Assembly (NCBI GenBank): GCA_043753895.1
Contig: JAYUWK010000146.1
Coordinates: forward strand, 127,319-191,318
Length of the DNA stretch: 64,000 bases
Source of the DNA: WLMZ01 sp043753895
GTDB lineage: Bacteria; Actinomycetota; Acidimicrobiia; Acidimicrobiales; Ilumatobacteraceae
Direction: 5' to 3'
Every line of letters begins with the position of its first letter. Position 1 is the stretch's first letter. The translations under genes and the position numbers were made by a program. Under the pieces are notes generated by a model. It searched no databases. It worked only from the letters and a program-made list of their open reading frames with translations, and was not told the DNA's origin. Below are positions 1 to 8,548 of this stretch, piece by piece.

Positions 1-651
1 GGCACGTTCTACGAACTCACCGCAGCGTTGGGAGGCCATCTCTTCGACGAGGACGGCGAGGCAGACTTCACTGCGGCGGTGGCCATCGCAGCATTGGAGT
101 GGCTGGTCGACGCGGGCACCTCGAGTCGAATCGCGCCACGGGGGATGATCGATGATGCGTGGTACTTCGACGAAATATCGGCCGCGTTCCGGTGCGGCGG
201 TGTGGCCGTCGTCGGCGACTGGCCGGGTTACTACGGTTTGCTTGCGGCGCAACCGGGTGCGCTCGAACGGACGCGGATCTTGCGCTATCCGCCGGGTGTG
301 AACGGGGCACGTCACGTGTATGCGGGGTGCCATGCCTGGGCCATTCCAGCCGATGCGCCCGATCTGTCAGCGAGTCTGTCGTTGCTTCGTCATCTCGTGG
401 GCACGGAGTCAGCAGAGGCCGACGCAGCCACCGGGATGGTTCCGGTACGCACTGATGTATCAATGCCGGTGAACCATCCGTTGGATGTAGAGCGGGCAGA
501 GTTGCTTCGCCTCACCGTGACCGGTGATCTCCTCACCTTTCCGCCGTTGGAGGACTACCCAGCGATCGAACAGGCCGCAGCGGTGATGCTGCGCGCCGCG
601 CTCGTTGGTGAGTGCAGCCCCCGGCGCGCGCTTGACCTGGTGCTGCGCTGA
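1..651 (+). CDS. Extracellular solute-binding protein, C-terminal part (5' end outside window)
   Basis: The frame is open from base 1 to the TGA at 649-651, so about 216 C-terminal residues are seen and the start lies upstream of the window. The pattern fits a family 1 (sugar-type) ABC binding protein: a GGVAVVGDWPGYY segment like the usual 'AM...G.W....' ligand-pocket strand, then PPGVNGARHVYAGCHAWAIP, then a helix SLSLLRHLVGTESAEADAATG followed by a PVRTDV turn, typical of the hinge and C-terminal lobe. It would bind a solute outside the membrane and pass it to a permease. The downstream genes run on the other strand, so its transport partners must lie upstream. Substrate is not predictable. 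Confidence 0.72.
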   Translation, partial: GTFYELTAALGGHLFDEDGEADFTAAVAIAALEWLVDAGTSSRIAPRGMIDDAWYFDEISAAFRCGGVAVVGDWPGYYGLLAAQPGALERTRILRYPPGVNGARHVYAGCHAWAIPADAPDLSASLSLLRHLVGTESAEADAATGMVPVRTDVSMPVNHPLDVERAELLRLTVTGDLLTFPPLEDYPAIEQAAAVMLRAALVGECSPRRALDLVLR

Positions 652-666
652 AGGCGTTCTTTCAGT

Positions 667-1719
667 TCAGTCGGGTACGAGAACGATCTTGCCGAGTAAC
701 TGCTTGGTGAGAAACAGCGTCTGCGCGTCGACGATCCTGCTCATCGGGAACACTGCCGATACCACGGGCTTGATCTCACCGCGTTCGATGTAGCCGACGA
801 GATCGGCAAAGACGTGTGGGTCCAAGACTGTGCAGCCATGCAGACTGATGTCCTTCAGGTACAGCGTGCGCAGATCGAGTTGCACGATGGGTCCGCCGAT
901 CGCCCCAACGACGGCGTATCGGCCGCCGCGCCGCAGCACGTCGAGAAGTTGTGGCCACTGCGGGCCGCCGACGACATCGATGACGACATCAATAGTGTCG
1001 CGACCGCACGTAGCGGTGAGATCGTCGCCACGCGCAATGCACACGTCGGCTCCGAGCGCGATGAGTTCGGCGAGCTTTGCGGCACCGCCGACGGCAACGA
1101 CCCGACTCCCGCGCCGCTTGGCCAGTTGTACCGCGGCCGAACCCACTCCGCCCGAGGCGCCGGTGATGAGCACCGTCTCGCCGGCACGGAGCACCACCCG
1201 GCTGAGCATGTTCTCGGCGGCCGAGTAGGCGCACGGGAACGAGGCAAGTTCGGTATCGGTGAGTTCGCTGTCGATTCGGTGCGCATGCACCGAAGGCACG
1301 ACCGCGAAGTGGGCAAACGCACCATCGCGTTCCGAACCGAAATACTGCGCCGCGAACGCTGCCCAACCGAGTGGCTCGCGCCACACCGGCTCGACGAGGA
1401 CGCGTTCACCCAATCGTGATGTCGCGACGTCGCTGCCAACTGCCACGATGATGCCGCAGCCGTCGGCTCCTTGGATGCGCGGGAAGGCAAACGACTCGCC
1501 GGTCCAACCGGTCCCACGTCCCTCGGACACGCTGTCGGCGTACCAGCCGATGCGAGTGTTGATGTCGGTGTTGTTGACGCCGGCAGCGCCGATGTGAACC
1601 AGCACGTCACCGACTCCCGGTGTCGGTACGGCGACTTCGGTGCGGTACTCCAGTTTGTCGAAGCCTCCGTGGCCCGTGAGGAGCACAGCTCGCATCGTGG
1701 TGGGCAGCGTCGGATTCAT
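667..1719 (-). CDS. Medium-chain (quinone oxidoreductase-type) dehydrogenase
   Basis: A 350-residue medium-chain dehydrogenase/reductase. The N-terminal GroES-like domain begins MRAVLLTGHGG (about residue 9) and the nucleotide-binding domain has the NADPH loop ITGASGGVGSAAVQLAKRRG near residue 175. The structural-zinc cysteine cluster of classical alcohol dehydrogenases is absent, so the quinone oxidoreductase/zeta-crystallin branch is more likely. It would reduce an enone, quinone or aldehyde with NADPH. Its ATG overlaps the TGA of the upstream hexosaminidase gene by four bases (ATGA), so the two are translationally coupled. The substrate is unknown. Confidence 0.85.
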   Translation of the reverse strand: MNPTLPTTMRAVLLTGHGGFDKLEYRTEVAVPTPGVGDVLVHIGAAGVNNTDINTRIGWYADSVSEGRGTGWTGESFAFPRIQGADGCGIIVAVGSDVATSRLGERVLVEPVWREPLGWAAFAAQYFGSERDGAFAHFAVVPSVHAHRIDSELTDTELASFPCAYSAAENMLSRVVLRAGETVLITGASGGVGSAAVQLAKRRGSRVVAVGGAAKLAELIALGADVCIARGDDLTATCGRDTIDVVIDVVGGPQWPQLLDVLRRGGRYAVVGAIGGPIVQLDLRTLYLKDISLHGCTVLDPHVFADLVGYIERGEIKPVVSAVFPMSRIVDAQTLFLTKQLLGKIVLVPD

Positions 1720-3395
1720 GCTGATTCTCCATCGCTCAGGTCGACTTGTGGGTACGGCCAGCCGGTCGGCACTGCGCCCTCCATGTAGGCCTCACGCAGG
1801 CGGGTGAACCATCGTCGGCTGGCGGCGAGACCACCCGGGCGAGATCGTCGCGGCCAGAGTTCGGCATGGCGTTCGCCGATATCGAATGCGGCGTCGGCCA
1901 ACGAGACGCGGTCTGCGGGACTCATCGACGCCAGCGTGCCGTTGCCCTGCAGTCGGGCGTCGGCGTCGTCGAGAGCGAGGCGCACCACGTCGATGGCCCA
2001 GCGCAGTTCGTCCGCGTCGGCATCGGCGCGATTGCCCACAAGCATGTTGCCGGTATCGAGCATTGCGCGTGCACTGTCGAGCTCGTCGTGGGTGAAGTGG
2101 CGCACTCGGGCCTGGGGCAGATAGAGATGCCGCACGAAGGCCGAACAGTTGGGTCGCTGTGCGCCAGTTGCGAGATACACCTCTCCGAGCGCAACGGCCG
2201 CGGGATCGGTGACCTCGGCGAGATCGATGGCCGAGTTGGTGGCAGCACACCACGACATCGCCGCTCCGTAGGCAAAGCCCGGCAGGCTCACCGACGCGGG
2301 TTGGTGGTGCCCCCAGTCGCCCCATTCGGTCATCAACAGCCCGCACGCGCCGTTGGCCGCAGCGGCTGTTGCCGCCTCAAGGGTATTCGTGCGCATGTTG
2401 GTGATCCTGCCGAGCAGACTCTGCCAGCTCGACGTGCCGGGGCAGACCCAATGTCGGCGGCCTGCTGCGGCGAGTGTGGCGGTGCGATCCCCGAACGGAT
2501 GGTCGGCCTCGTACCCCCACTCGGCGACGACGACATTGTCGGGGAGCCCGCCCAGTGCGCCGGGATGGTGGGCGAGAATGTCGCCCCACACGATCACCTC
2601 GCGGTCGCGCAGGATCGGGAGCTCGCACAAGCGCTGCATCCATGCCACATAGTCGTGTATCCGTTCCGCGGGCAGCTCCCACGGTTCGTCCATGCCGATG
2701 TTCACACGCGTGCTCGTGAAGCACGGCAGTAGTTCGTTCAACAACGACTCCACGAACTGGAAAGCGGCCGGGTTCGCCGGGTCCAGAGTGGTCGGCCCGC
2801 GCCGCAGTCCCATGATGTCGAAACCGTCAGGGCTCAGCGCGAGCGGGCGATAGCGCGGGTGACGCAGCCATCGCTCGGCATGCCCGAGACAGTTTTGGTT
2901 GGCGACGAGTTCGACGTGACGCGCCTGACAGAAGGCATCGATCTCGCGGATCTGATCCGCCGTGAACGGGCTGGCGTGACTCCACACGTCCTCGTGTCCG
3001 GCGTAGGCGAACGTGTGCTCCAGGTACAGCTGAAGTTGGTTGACCTTCCAGCTGGCGACACGATCGATAAGTGCCCTCAACGCTTGCATCGTGGGAACTC
3101 GGTCGCGGCTGACATCGATCATCACTCCGCGTACAGCGAGATCGGGCCAATCCTCGATCACGACTCCCGGGGTCGGCACGCCGAGCTGAGTCAGGGTGAG
3201 TCGCGCGTAGTGCTCACCAGCGTCGTCGCCTGCGTCGATGCGCGTGCCCTCTGCGTCGACGACGAGCCGGTAACCCTGCGCGGGGAGATCGGCCACCCGG
3301 CGAGTAAGTGGGGTAGTGGTAGCGAACTCGCCACCGAGGTCGGTGACATGGCGGGGCATCGGGCAGAGGCCAGCAAATCGACCAGACGGAGTCAC
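1716..3395 (-). CDS. Glycoside hydrolase family 20 (beta-N-acetylhexosaminidase-like)
   Basis: A 559-residue GH20-type enzyme. A small N-terminal alpha/beta domain (about residues 1-95) precedes the TIM barrel, which opens with the family signature WPDLAVRGVMIDVSRDRVPT. The catalytic Asp-Glu pair is D236-E237 in NIGMDEPWEL. The family removes terminal beta-N-acetylhexosamines by substrate-assisted catalysis, with the Asp orienting the acetamido group. No signal peptide is seen, suggesting action on imported oligosaccharide. The GTG at 3395 is chosen because residues before MPRHVTDLGG match the family N-terminus; an ATG at 3359 is the alternative. It heads a two-gene operon with the downstream reductase. 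The usual HxGGDE is altered to NIGMDE, so specificity may differ. Confidence 0.83.
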   Translation of the reverse strand: MTPSGRFAGLCPMPRHVTDLGGEFATTTPLTRRVADLPAQGYRLVVDAEGTRIDAGDDAGEHYARLTLTQLGVPTPGVVIEDWPDLAVRGVMIDVSRDRVPTMQALRALIDRVASWKVNQLQLYLEHTFAYAGHEDVWSHASPFTADQIREIDAFCQARHVELVANQNCLGHAERWLRHPRYRPLALSPDGFDIMGLRRGPTTLDPANPAAFQFVESLLNELLPCFTSTRVNIGMDEPWELPAERIHDYVAWMQRLCELPILRDREVIVWGDILAHHPGALGGLPDNVVVAEWGYEADHPFGDRTATLAAAGRRHWVCPGTSSWQSLLGRITNMRTNTLEAATAAAANGACGLLMTEWGDWGHHQPASVSLPGFAYGAAMSWCAATNSAIDLAEVTDPAAVALGEVYLATGAQRPNCSAFVRHLYLPQARVRHFTHDELDSARAMLDTGNMLVGNRADADADELRWAIDVVRLALDDADARLQGNGTLASMSPADRVSLADAAFDIGERHAELWPRRSRPGGLAASRRWFTRLREAYMEGAVPTGWPYPQVDLSDGESA

Positions 3396-3509
3396 CCCTC
3401 GATTCTTGCACTCCTCGAGCGTGGCGTCCGATGTATCACCCCGACCTCGTGGAAACGTGAATAGAGTTCGTCGCGTGTGGCCGTTGGGGCCACTGAAGCG
3501 GAGGCTCGC

Positions 3510-4000
3510 ATGTCCGACTTTCCAGCTCCAGTCCCTGCTCCAGATCCGGTGCCGGTGCCGGCAATTGCGCCAACCGGGTCGACAGGTGAGGCCAGGTTCG
3601 AGGTGCTGGTAAGCGCAATGAGGAGTTGTTCAAGCTGCAGAATGATTACCTCGGTTACGCCACCCGCGTGAGTTTATATGCGGAATTGATGTACGACGAG
3701 TGGCCACCCTTTGGACGTGATCCCGGCGCCACGGGGGTCACCTACGCGTTCGGTTATACCGAGAACGCCAATCGGCTCACCAATGCATTGCGTTTCATCT
3801 GGGCGATCCCGGCGATGATCATCGTGTGGGTGCTCTCAATCGCCGGTTTCTTCGTGATCGTCGCGTCGTGGTTCACGATCTTGATCACGCGCAAGCACCC
3901 CAGGGGCATGTTCGACTTCCTGCTCAAGGTGAACCGGTACTACGCGAGGGCGAACTCATACCTGTTGTTGATGACCGACACCTACCCGAAATACGAGTAG
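3510..4000 (+). CDS. DUF4389 membrane protein with an apparent -1 frameshift
   Basis: The C-terminal part (3590-4000) is a clear DUF4389 module: YTENANRLTNALRFIWAIP followed by a long hydrophobic segment, then ITRKHPRGMFDFLLKVNRYY and the closing YLLLMTDTYP. Just before it, AELMYDEWPPF resembles the end of a preceding DUF4389 repeat. That frame has no ATG or GTG start, only a TTG at 3626. In the next frame an ATG at 3510 has a good GGAGG at 3500-3504 and encodes a proline-rich start, MSDFPAPVPAPDPVPVPA. Restoring one base near 3607-3610 (ctgGgtaag) joins the two as ...FEVL-GKRNEELFKLQ..., about 163 residues. Function is unknown; it should be an integral membrane protein. Confidence 0.65.
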
Positions 4001-4004
4001 ACCC

Positions 4005-4055
4005 GTACGACGAGCCGGCGTGTACGACGAGGCGGCCGGTACGGCGAGCCGGTGA
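4005..4055 (+). repeat. Three 17-bp tandem repeats after the DUF4389 gene
   Basis: Three adjacent 17-base copies begin GTACGACGAG, GTACGACGAG and GTACGGCGAG at 4005, 4022 and 4039. They start five bases after the stop codon at 3998-4000 and fill most of the gap to the convergent gene ending at 4074. Role unknown. Confidence 0.75.
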
Positions 4056-4073
4056 CCGCCGTCGTGCGACAGC

Positions 4074-4634
4074 TCAGACGGCGCGACCTAGGTACGCAGC
4101 GAGCTGATCGGCGTTGCTCGCGCCGGCCGGTGCCTCGGCGACCGCGCCGAATGGGGCCTTGCCGTCTGGGCCGCGGAATGCTTCCGGAATATTCATCCGC
4201 GCTGCGGCCAGCAACGCCTCGGCGAGCGCTGGAGAAAGATCGGTGGACTGTCCGGTGGCCTTGGCGAGATCCCAGGCGTGGGTGAAGGTGTCGCTGGCCG
4301 CAAGGCCTGCGAACGCAGCGCCAGGCATCTCGCCGAAAGGCAGCTTGTACATCGTCTCCATCACGCCGTCCGCACTGAACGCAGCCAAATCGGCTACGGC
4401 GGCTTCGTCGAAGGCAGCGATGAAGTCGCCGGCCGAATAGTCGATCGCGGGAGCCGAGGGTGGCTGGCCTGCGAGTGCGGCGGCAAAGAACTGGTGGGCG
4501 CCGACCATGTGATTGATGAGGTCGGATACCTTCCACGACGCGCAAGGGGTGGAAAGGTCGAGTTGATCAGGGGTCACGTTGGCCAAGACAGACTGGCTGA
4601 CGGCAATGGCTTGTTGCAGGGGCATCGTGCTCAT
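4074..4634 (-). CDS. TIGR03086 family / maleylpyruvate isomerase N-terminal-like protein (DinB fold)
   Basis: A 186-residue protein of the actinobacterial TIGR03086 type, which has the DinB/mycothiol-dependent maleylpyruvate isomerase helical-bundle fold. Family features seen are the early TPCASWKVSDLINHMVGAHQ segment, carrying the first metal-ligand histidine, and ASDTFTHAWDLAKATGQ with two more histidine-region positions. Such proteins are predicted to bind a divalent metal, and some use mycothiol; the reaction here is unknown. The ATG at 4634 has a GAGGAG six bases upstream. It is transcribed away from hutH, so the 117-base gap at 4635-4751 should hold both promoters. Confidence 0.8.
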   Translation of the reverse strand: MSTMPLQQAIAVSQSVLANVTPDQLDLSTPCASWKVSDLINHMVGAHQFFAAALAGQPPSAPAIDYSAGDFIAAFDEAAVADLAAFSADGVMETMYKLPFGEMPGAAFAGLAASDTFTHAWDLAKATGQSTDLSPALAEALLAAARMNIPEAFRGPDGKAPFGAVAEAPAGASNADQLAAYLGRAV

Positions 4635-4751
4635 GGTTGGTCTCCTCGGTGGGGTTGTGCGCGAACTCTATCCCGACACGCGAACGCCGATCAGCGCCGC
4701 AGCCTCGGTGAGGCTCAGGCCGTGTGGCGACCGAGTAGTAGATTGCGCACA

Positions 4752-6299
4752 GTGAACGCGTACAACGCACTTGTCGAGCTGTCAACACATGGACTCACCC
4801 GTGAGCAGGTTGTCGCCGTTGTTCGCGGCGCGGCTCGCGTCGAGCTCGGAGACGATGCGCGCGCTGCGATGCTGCGAACGGCTGCTGTCGTCGATGGATT
4901 CGTGCGCGGTGACGTGCCGGTCTACGGCGTCACCACGGGATTTGGTTCGTTGGCAAGCGTTGCGATTCCGCCCGAGCGAACTGCCGAACTGCAGTTGGCG
5001 CTGTTGCGCTCGCACGCAGCTGGTATGGGTGCAGAGATCGAGACGGAGGTCGTGCGCGGGTTGATGCTGTTGCGGGCGCGCAGCCTGGCACTCGGATACT
5101 CCGGGGCGCGCCCTGCCTTGGCCGAGGCGCTGCTCGCGTTGCTGAATGCTGGCATCACGCCGGTGGTCCACGAGTACGGTTCGCTCGGAGCCAGTGGCGA
5201 CCTTGCACCGCTTGCACACGTCGCCATGGTGCTGGTGGGCGAGGGTGCCGCACATGATGCCTTCGGACAACTGCTCACCGGCGGGCAGGCGCTCGCCGAA
5301 GCCGGCCTTGCGCCGCTGGTGTTGCGCGAGAAGGAGGGCCTTGCGCTTATCAACGGTACCGACGGCATGTTGGCAATGTTGTGCCTTGCGCTGAGCGACC
5401 TCGCCGAACTGTACCGAGCGGCCGACGTTGCTGCCGCGATGTCGGTCGAGGGTCTGCTCGGCACCGATCGGGCTTTCGCCGCCGATCTGCAGGCACTACG
5501 CCCGCAGGTGGGTCAGGCTGTGAGCGCAGCAAATTTGTGCCGGTTGCTTGCCGGGTCTGAGATTGTCGCGAGCCACCGCCACGGAGACAGTCGTGTGCAG
5601 GACGCGTACTCGCTTCGCTGCACGCCACAGGTGCACGGCGCGGGTCGCGACACCATCGCCTACGCGTCGACCATTGCCGATCGTGAACTCGTGGCGGCCA
5701 TTGATAACCCGATGATCCTGCCCGATGGGCGCGTCGAATCGTGTGGCAACTTCCACGGTGCGCCCATCGGATACGTACTCGACTTCCTCGCCATTGCTGT
5801 TGCCGACGTGGGTTCGCTGTGCGAACGGCGCACCGATCGGATGCTCGATCCGGCCCGCTCGTTCGGGCTACCACCGTTCCTCGCGCCGGACGCGGGGGTG
5901 AACTCGGGGATGATGATCGCGCACTACACGCAGGCGGCGATGGTGGCCGAGAACCGCCGTCATGCGGTGCCGGCAAGCGTGGATACCATGGCAACGAGCG
6001 CAATGCAAGAGGACCACGTCTCGATGGGATGGAGTGCAGCGCGCAAGCTACGCGTGGCAATCGATAACCTGCGTCGCATCGTTGCGATCGAACTGTGTGT
6101 GGCAGCTCGTGCGCTCGACCTGCGCCACCCGTTGCAGCCGTCGGCAGCAACCGCTGCCGTGCTGCACGCAATTCGCGAGCATGTGCCTGGAGCTGGCCCT
6201 GATCGGTGGCTGTCGCCCGAGCTCGCGTCGATGGAGCAGCTGGTGCGTTCCGGCACTCTCACGAAGGTCGTTGCCAATGTCATCGGGCCGCTCGACTGA
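4752..6299 (+). CDS. hutH: Histidine ammonia-lyase
   Basis: Catalyses the first step of histidine breakdown, L-histidine to urocanate plus ammonia, in the cytoplasm. The Ala-Ser-Gly that cyclises to the MIO electrophile is A147-S148-G149 in GSLGASGDLAPLAH. Other family blocks are YGVTTGFGSLA near residue 58, QDAYSLRCTPQVHGA and the substrate-binding NFHGAPIGY. The GTG at 4752 gives 515 residues, the normal HutH length (about 510). The frame is open far upstream, but that part is the shadow of the divergent gene. It is first in a five-gene operon, 23 bases ahead of hutU. No histidine-utilisation repressor gene is in the window. Confidence 0.96.
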   Translation: MNAYNALVELSTHGLTREQVVAVVRGAARVELGDDARAAMLRTAAVVDGFVRGDVPVYGVTTGFGSLASVAIPPERTAELQLALLRSHAAGMGAEIETEVVRGLMLLRARSLALGYSGARPALAEALLALLNAGITPVVHEYGSLGASGDLAPLAHVAMVLVGEGAAHDAFGQLLTGGQALAEAGLAPLVLREKEGLALINGTDGMLAMLCLALSDLAELYRAADVAAAMSVEGLLGTDRAFAADLQALRPQVGQAVSAANLCRLLAGSEIVASHRHGDSRVQDAYSLRCTPQVHGAGRDTIAYASTIADRELVAAIDNPMILPDGRVESCGNFHGAPIGYVLDFLAIAVADVGSLCERRTDRMLDPARSFGLPPFLAPDAGVNSGMMIAHYTQAAMVAENRRHAVPASVDTMATSAMQEDHVSMGWSAARKLRVAIDNLRRIVAIELCVAARALDLRHPLQPSAATAAVLHAIREHVPGAGPDRWLSPELASMEQLVRSGTLTKVVANVIGPLD

Positions 6300-6322
6300 T
6301 CAACACGAAGGGAAGTCATCTC

Positions 6323-7978
6323 ATGTCCGGACCACGTGAAGTTCGCGCCGCTCGCGGATCGTTGCTCACCTGTCGCAGTTGGCCGCAGGAAGCGGCGCTG
6401 CGCATGTTGTGTAACAACCTCGACCCTGAGGTGGCTGAGCGCCCCGACGATCTGGTGGTCTACGGCGGCACCGGCAAAGCAGCGCGTTCGTGGGACGCGT
6501 TCGATGCCATCTGCCGTACGCTCACCACTTTGCACGACGACGAGACGATGCTCGTACAGAGTGGCAAGCCCGTCGGCGTGATGCGCACCCACGAGTGGGC
6601 ACCGCGAGTGCTGATCGCCAACTCGAACCTCGTCCCCGACTGGGCGAACTGGGATGAGTTCCGTCGCCTCGAGCATCAGGGACTCACCATGTATGCGCAG
6701 ATGACTGCGGGCTCGTGGATCTACATCGGTACCCAGGGCATTTTGCAAGGCACGTACGAGTGTTTTGCGGCGATCGCTCGCAAGCGCTTCGGTGGGAGCC
6801 TGAGTGGCACCATCACGCTCACGGCTGGCCTCGGCGGGATGGGCGGCGCGCAGCCGCTTGCCGTCACCCTCAACGGTGGCGTTGCGCTGTGCATCGACAT
6901 CGACCCGCACAGCGTTCAACGGCGAATCGAGACGCGCTATCTCGACGAGGTCGCAGATTCCTACGCCGACGCGGTCGCTCGCTGCGTCGCGGCAAAGGCC
7001 GAACGACGCGCCGTGTCGATCGGACTCATCGGTAACGCCGCCGAATTGCTCCCACGCCTGCTGGCAGACGGCTTCGATGCCGACATCGTCACCGACCAGA
7101 CCAGCGCGCACGATCCGCTCAGTTACATTCCCAGCGACCTGTCGATGGCCGCAGCCGAGCAACTCAGACGCGAGGCTCCCGACGTATTCATCCGCCGTGC
7201 GCGTGAATCGATGGCGCGTCACTGCGAGGCGATGGTCGGTTTCATGGACGGTGGTGCCGAGGTATTCGACTACGGCAACAGCCTCCGTGCCGAGGCGGCC
7301 CTCGGTGGATACGCGCGAGCATTCGATTATCCCGGATTCCTGCCGGCATATATCAGGCCGCTGTTCTGCGAGGGGCTCGGTCCGTTCCGTTGGGTGGCCC
7401 TGTCAGGCGATCCAGCCGACATTGCTGCCACCGACCGGGCGGTGCTCGAGGAGTTCCCCGACAACGAAGATCTGCACCGTTGGATCCATCTCGCCGGCGA
7501 GCGCGTCGCATTCCAGGGACTGCCTGCGCGCATCTGTTGGCTCGGCTACGGCGAACGTCATCGGCTCGGCCTGCGTTTCAACGAGATGGTGCGCCGGGGC
7601 GAGTTGTCGGCACCCATCGTGATCGGTCGCGATCACCTCGATTCCGGCTCGGTCGCATCTCCCTATCGCGAGACCGAGGCAATGGCTGATGGATCCGACG
7701 CAATCGCCGATTGGCCGCTGCTGAATGCTCTCGTGAACACTGCGTCAGGTGCGTCGTGGGTCAGCATCCACCACGGCGGCGGGGTGGGTATCGGTCGGTC
7801 CATCCATGCTGGTCAGGTGTCGGTGGCCGACGGCACCGCCCTTGCAGCGGAGAAACTCGAGCGGGTGCTCACGAACGACCCCGGCATGGGCGTCATCCGC
7901 CACGCTGACGCCGGATACGACATTGCCAGGCGTGTTGCAGCCGAGCGGGGCGTCGTGATCCCGATGGCGGGACAATGA
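6323..7978 (+). CDS. hutU: Urocanate hydratase (urocanase)
   Basis: Converts urocanate to 4-imidazolone-5-propionate using tightly bound NAD+ as an electrophile. The protein has 551 residues, as usual for the family. NAD-binding glycines lie in TAGLGGMGGAQPLAV near residue 170. Conserved blocks MRTHEWAPRVLIANSNLVP and GLTMYAQMTAGSWIYIGTQG line the active site, and the conserved cysteine of ICWLGYGERHR is near residue 405. The ATG at 6323 follows a GAAGGGA ribosome-binding site. Its TGA overlaps the start of the next gene (ATGA, 7975-7978), so the deformylase is translationally coupled to it. Confidence 0.96.
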   Translation: MSGPREVRAARGSLLTCRSWPQEAALRMLCNNLDPEVAERPDDLVVYGGTGKAARSWDAFDAICRTLTTLHDDETMLVQSGKPVGVMRTHEWAPRVLIANSNLVPDWANWDEFRRLEHQGLTMYAQMTAGSWIYIGTQGILQGTYECFAAIARKRFGGSLSGTITLTAGLGGMGGAQPLAVTLNGGVALCIDIDPHSVQRRIETRYLDEVADSYADAVARCVAAKAERRAVSIGLIGNAAELLPRLLADGFDADIVTDQTSAHDPLSYIPSDLSMAAAEQLRREAPDVFIRRARESMARHCEAMVGFMDGGAEVFDYGNSLRAEAALGGYARAFDYPGFLPAYIRPLFCEGLGPFRWVALSGDPADIAATDRAVLEEFPDNEDLHRWIHLAGERVAFQGLPARICWLGYGERHRLGLRFNEMVRRGELSAPIVIGRDHLDSGSVASPYRETEAMADGSDAIADWPLLNALVNTASGASWVSIHHGGGVGIGRSIHAGQVSVADGTALAAEKLERVLTNDPGMGVIRHADAGYDIARRVAAERGVVIPMAGQ

Positions 7979-8547
7979 TTCGCGAGATCGTCACCATCGG
8001 CCATCCGGTCCTACGCGAACGGGCGCAAGAAATCGCACCGCACCTGATCGCCGACGAGGCCATCCAGCGATTGATCGACGACCTCATCGACACGATGCGC
8101 CATGCGAATGGTGCGGGCATTGCCGCGAACCAGGTTGGTGAGACTCTGCGAGTCACGGTGATCGAGGTCAACAACAACCCCCGCTACCCATACAAACCGC
8201 ATATCCCGCTCACCGTCATGATCAACCCGGTCATCGAGGCCGTCGACAACGAGACGTTCATGGTCAACGAGGGGTGTCTCAGCGTGCCCAACCTGCGGGG
8301 TGAGGTCAGCCGCTTCGTGTCGGTGCGCGTGCGGTACCTTGACCGGCACGGCATTGCGCACGACGAGATCAAGCGTGGCCTGACTGCGGGCACCTTCCAG
8401 CACGAATGCGATCACCTCGATGGCACGCTGTTCGTCGACCGGGTCACCGACCCCACCACGCTCAGCACCTGGGAGCAGTTCGAGCGTTTCCACCGTGCGG
8501 CCTTCGTCGAGCGGATCACCGCCTTCGTCGAGCGGTTGGGGAGCTGA
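7975..8547 (+). CDS. Peptide deformylase homologue inside the hut operon
   Basis: A 190-residue deformylase with all three catalytic motifs intact: GAGIAANQVG (residues 46-55), EGCLSVP with metal-ligand Cys101, and QHECDHLDG with H143, E144 and H147. Known members remove formyl groups from nascent N-formylmethionyl peptides using Fe2+. It starts within the hutU stop codon (ATGA) and ends one base before hutF, so it is cotranscribed and coupled with histidine degradation. HutF makes N-formylglutamate, and the operon has no HutG to deformylate it. A role as N-formylglutamate deformylase is therefore an attractive inference; a housekeeping deformylase that happens to sit here is the alternative. 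There is no fmt or priA neighbour, the usual company of def. Confidence 0.93.
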   Translation: MIREIVTIGHPVLRERAQEIAPHLIADEAIQRLIDDLIDTMRHANGAGIAANQVGETLRVTVIEVNNNPRYPYKPHIPLTVMINPVIEAVDNETFMVNEGCLSVPNLRGEVSRFVSVRVRYLDRHGIAHDEIKRGLTAGTFQHECDHLDGTLFVDRVTDPTTLSTWEQFERFHRAAFVERITAFVERLGS

Positions 8548-8548
8548 C

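Noticed and set aside
4278..4751. Long in-frame extension upstream of hutH
   Set aside because: It lies opposite the TIGR03086 gene, has no HutH-like sequence, and the GTG at 4752 gives the normal family length.
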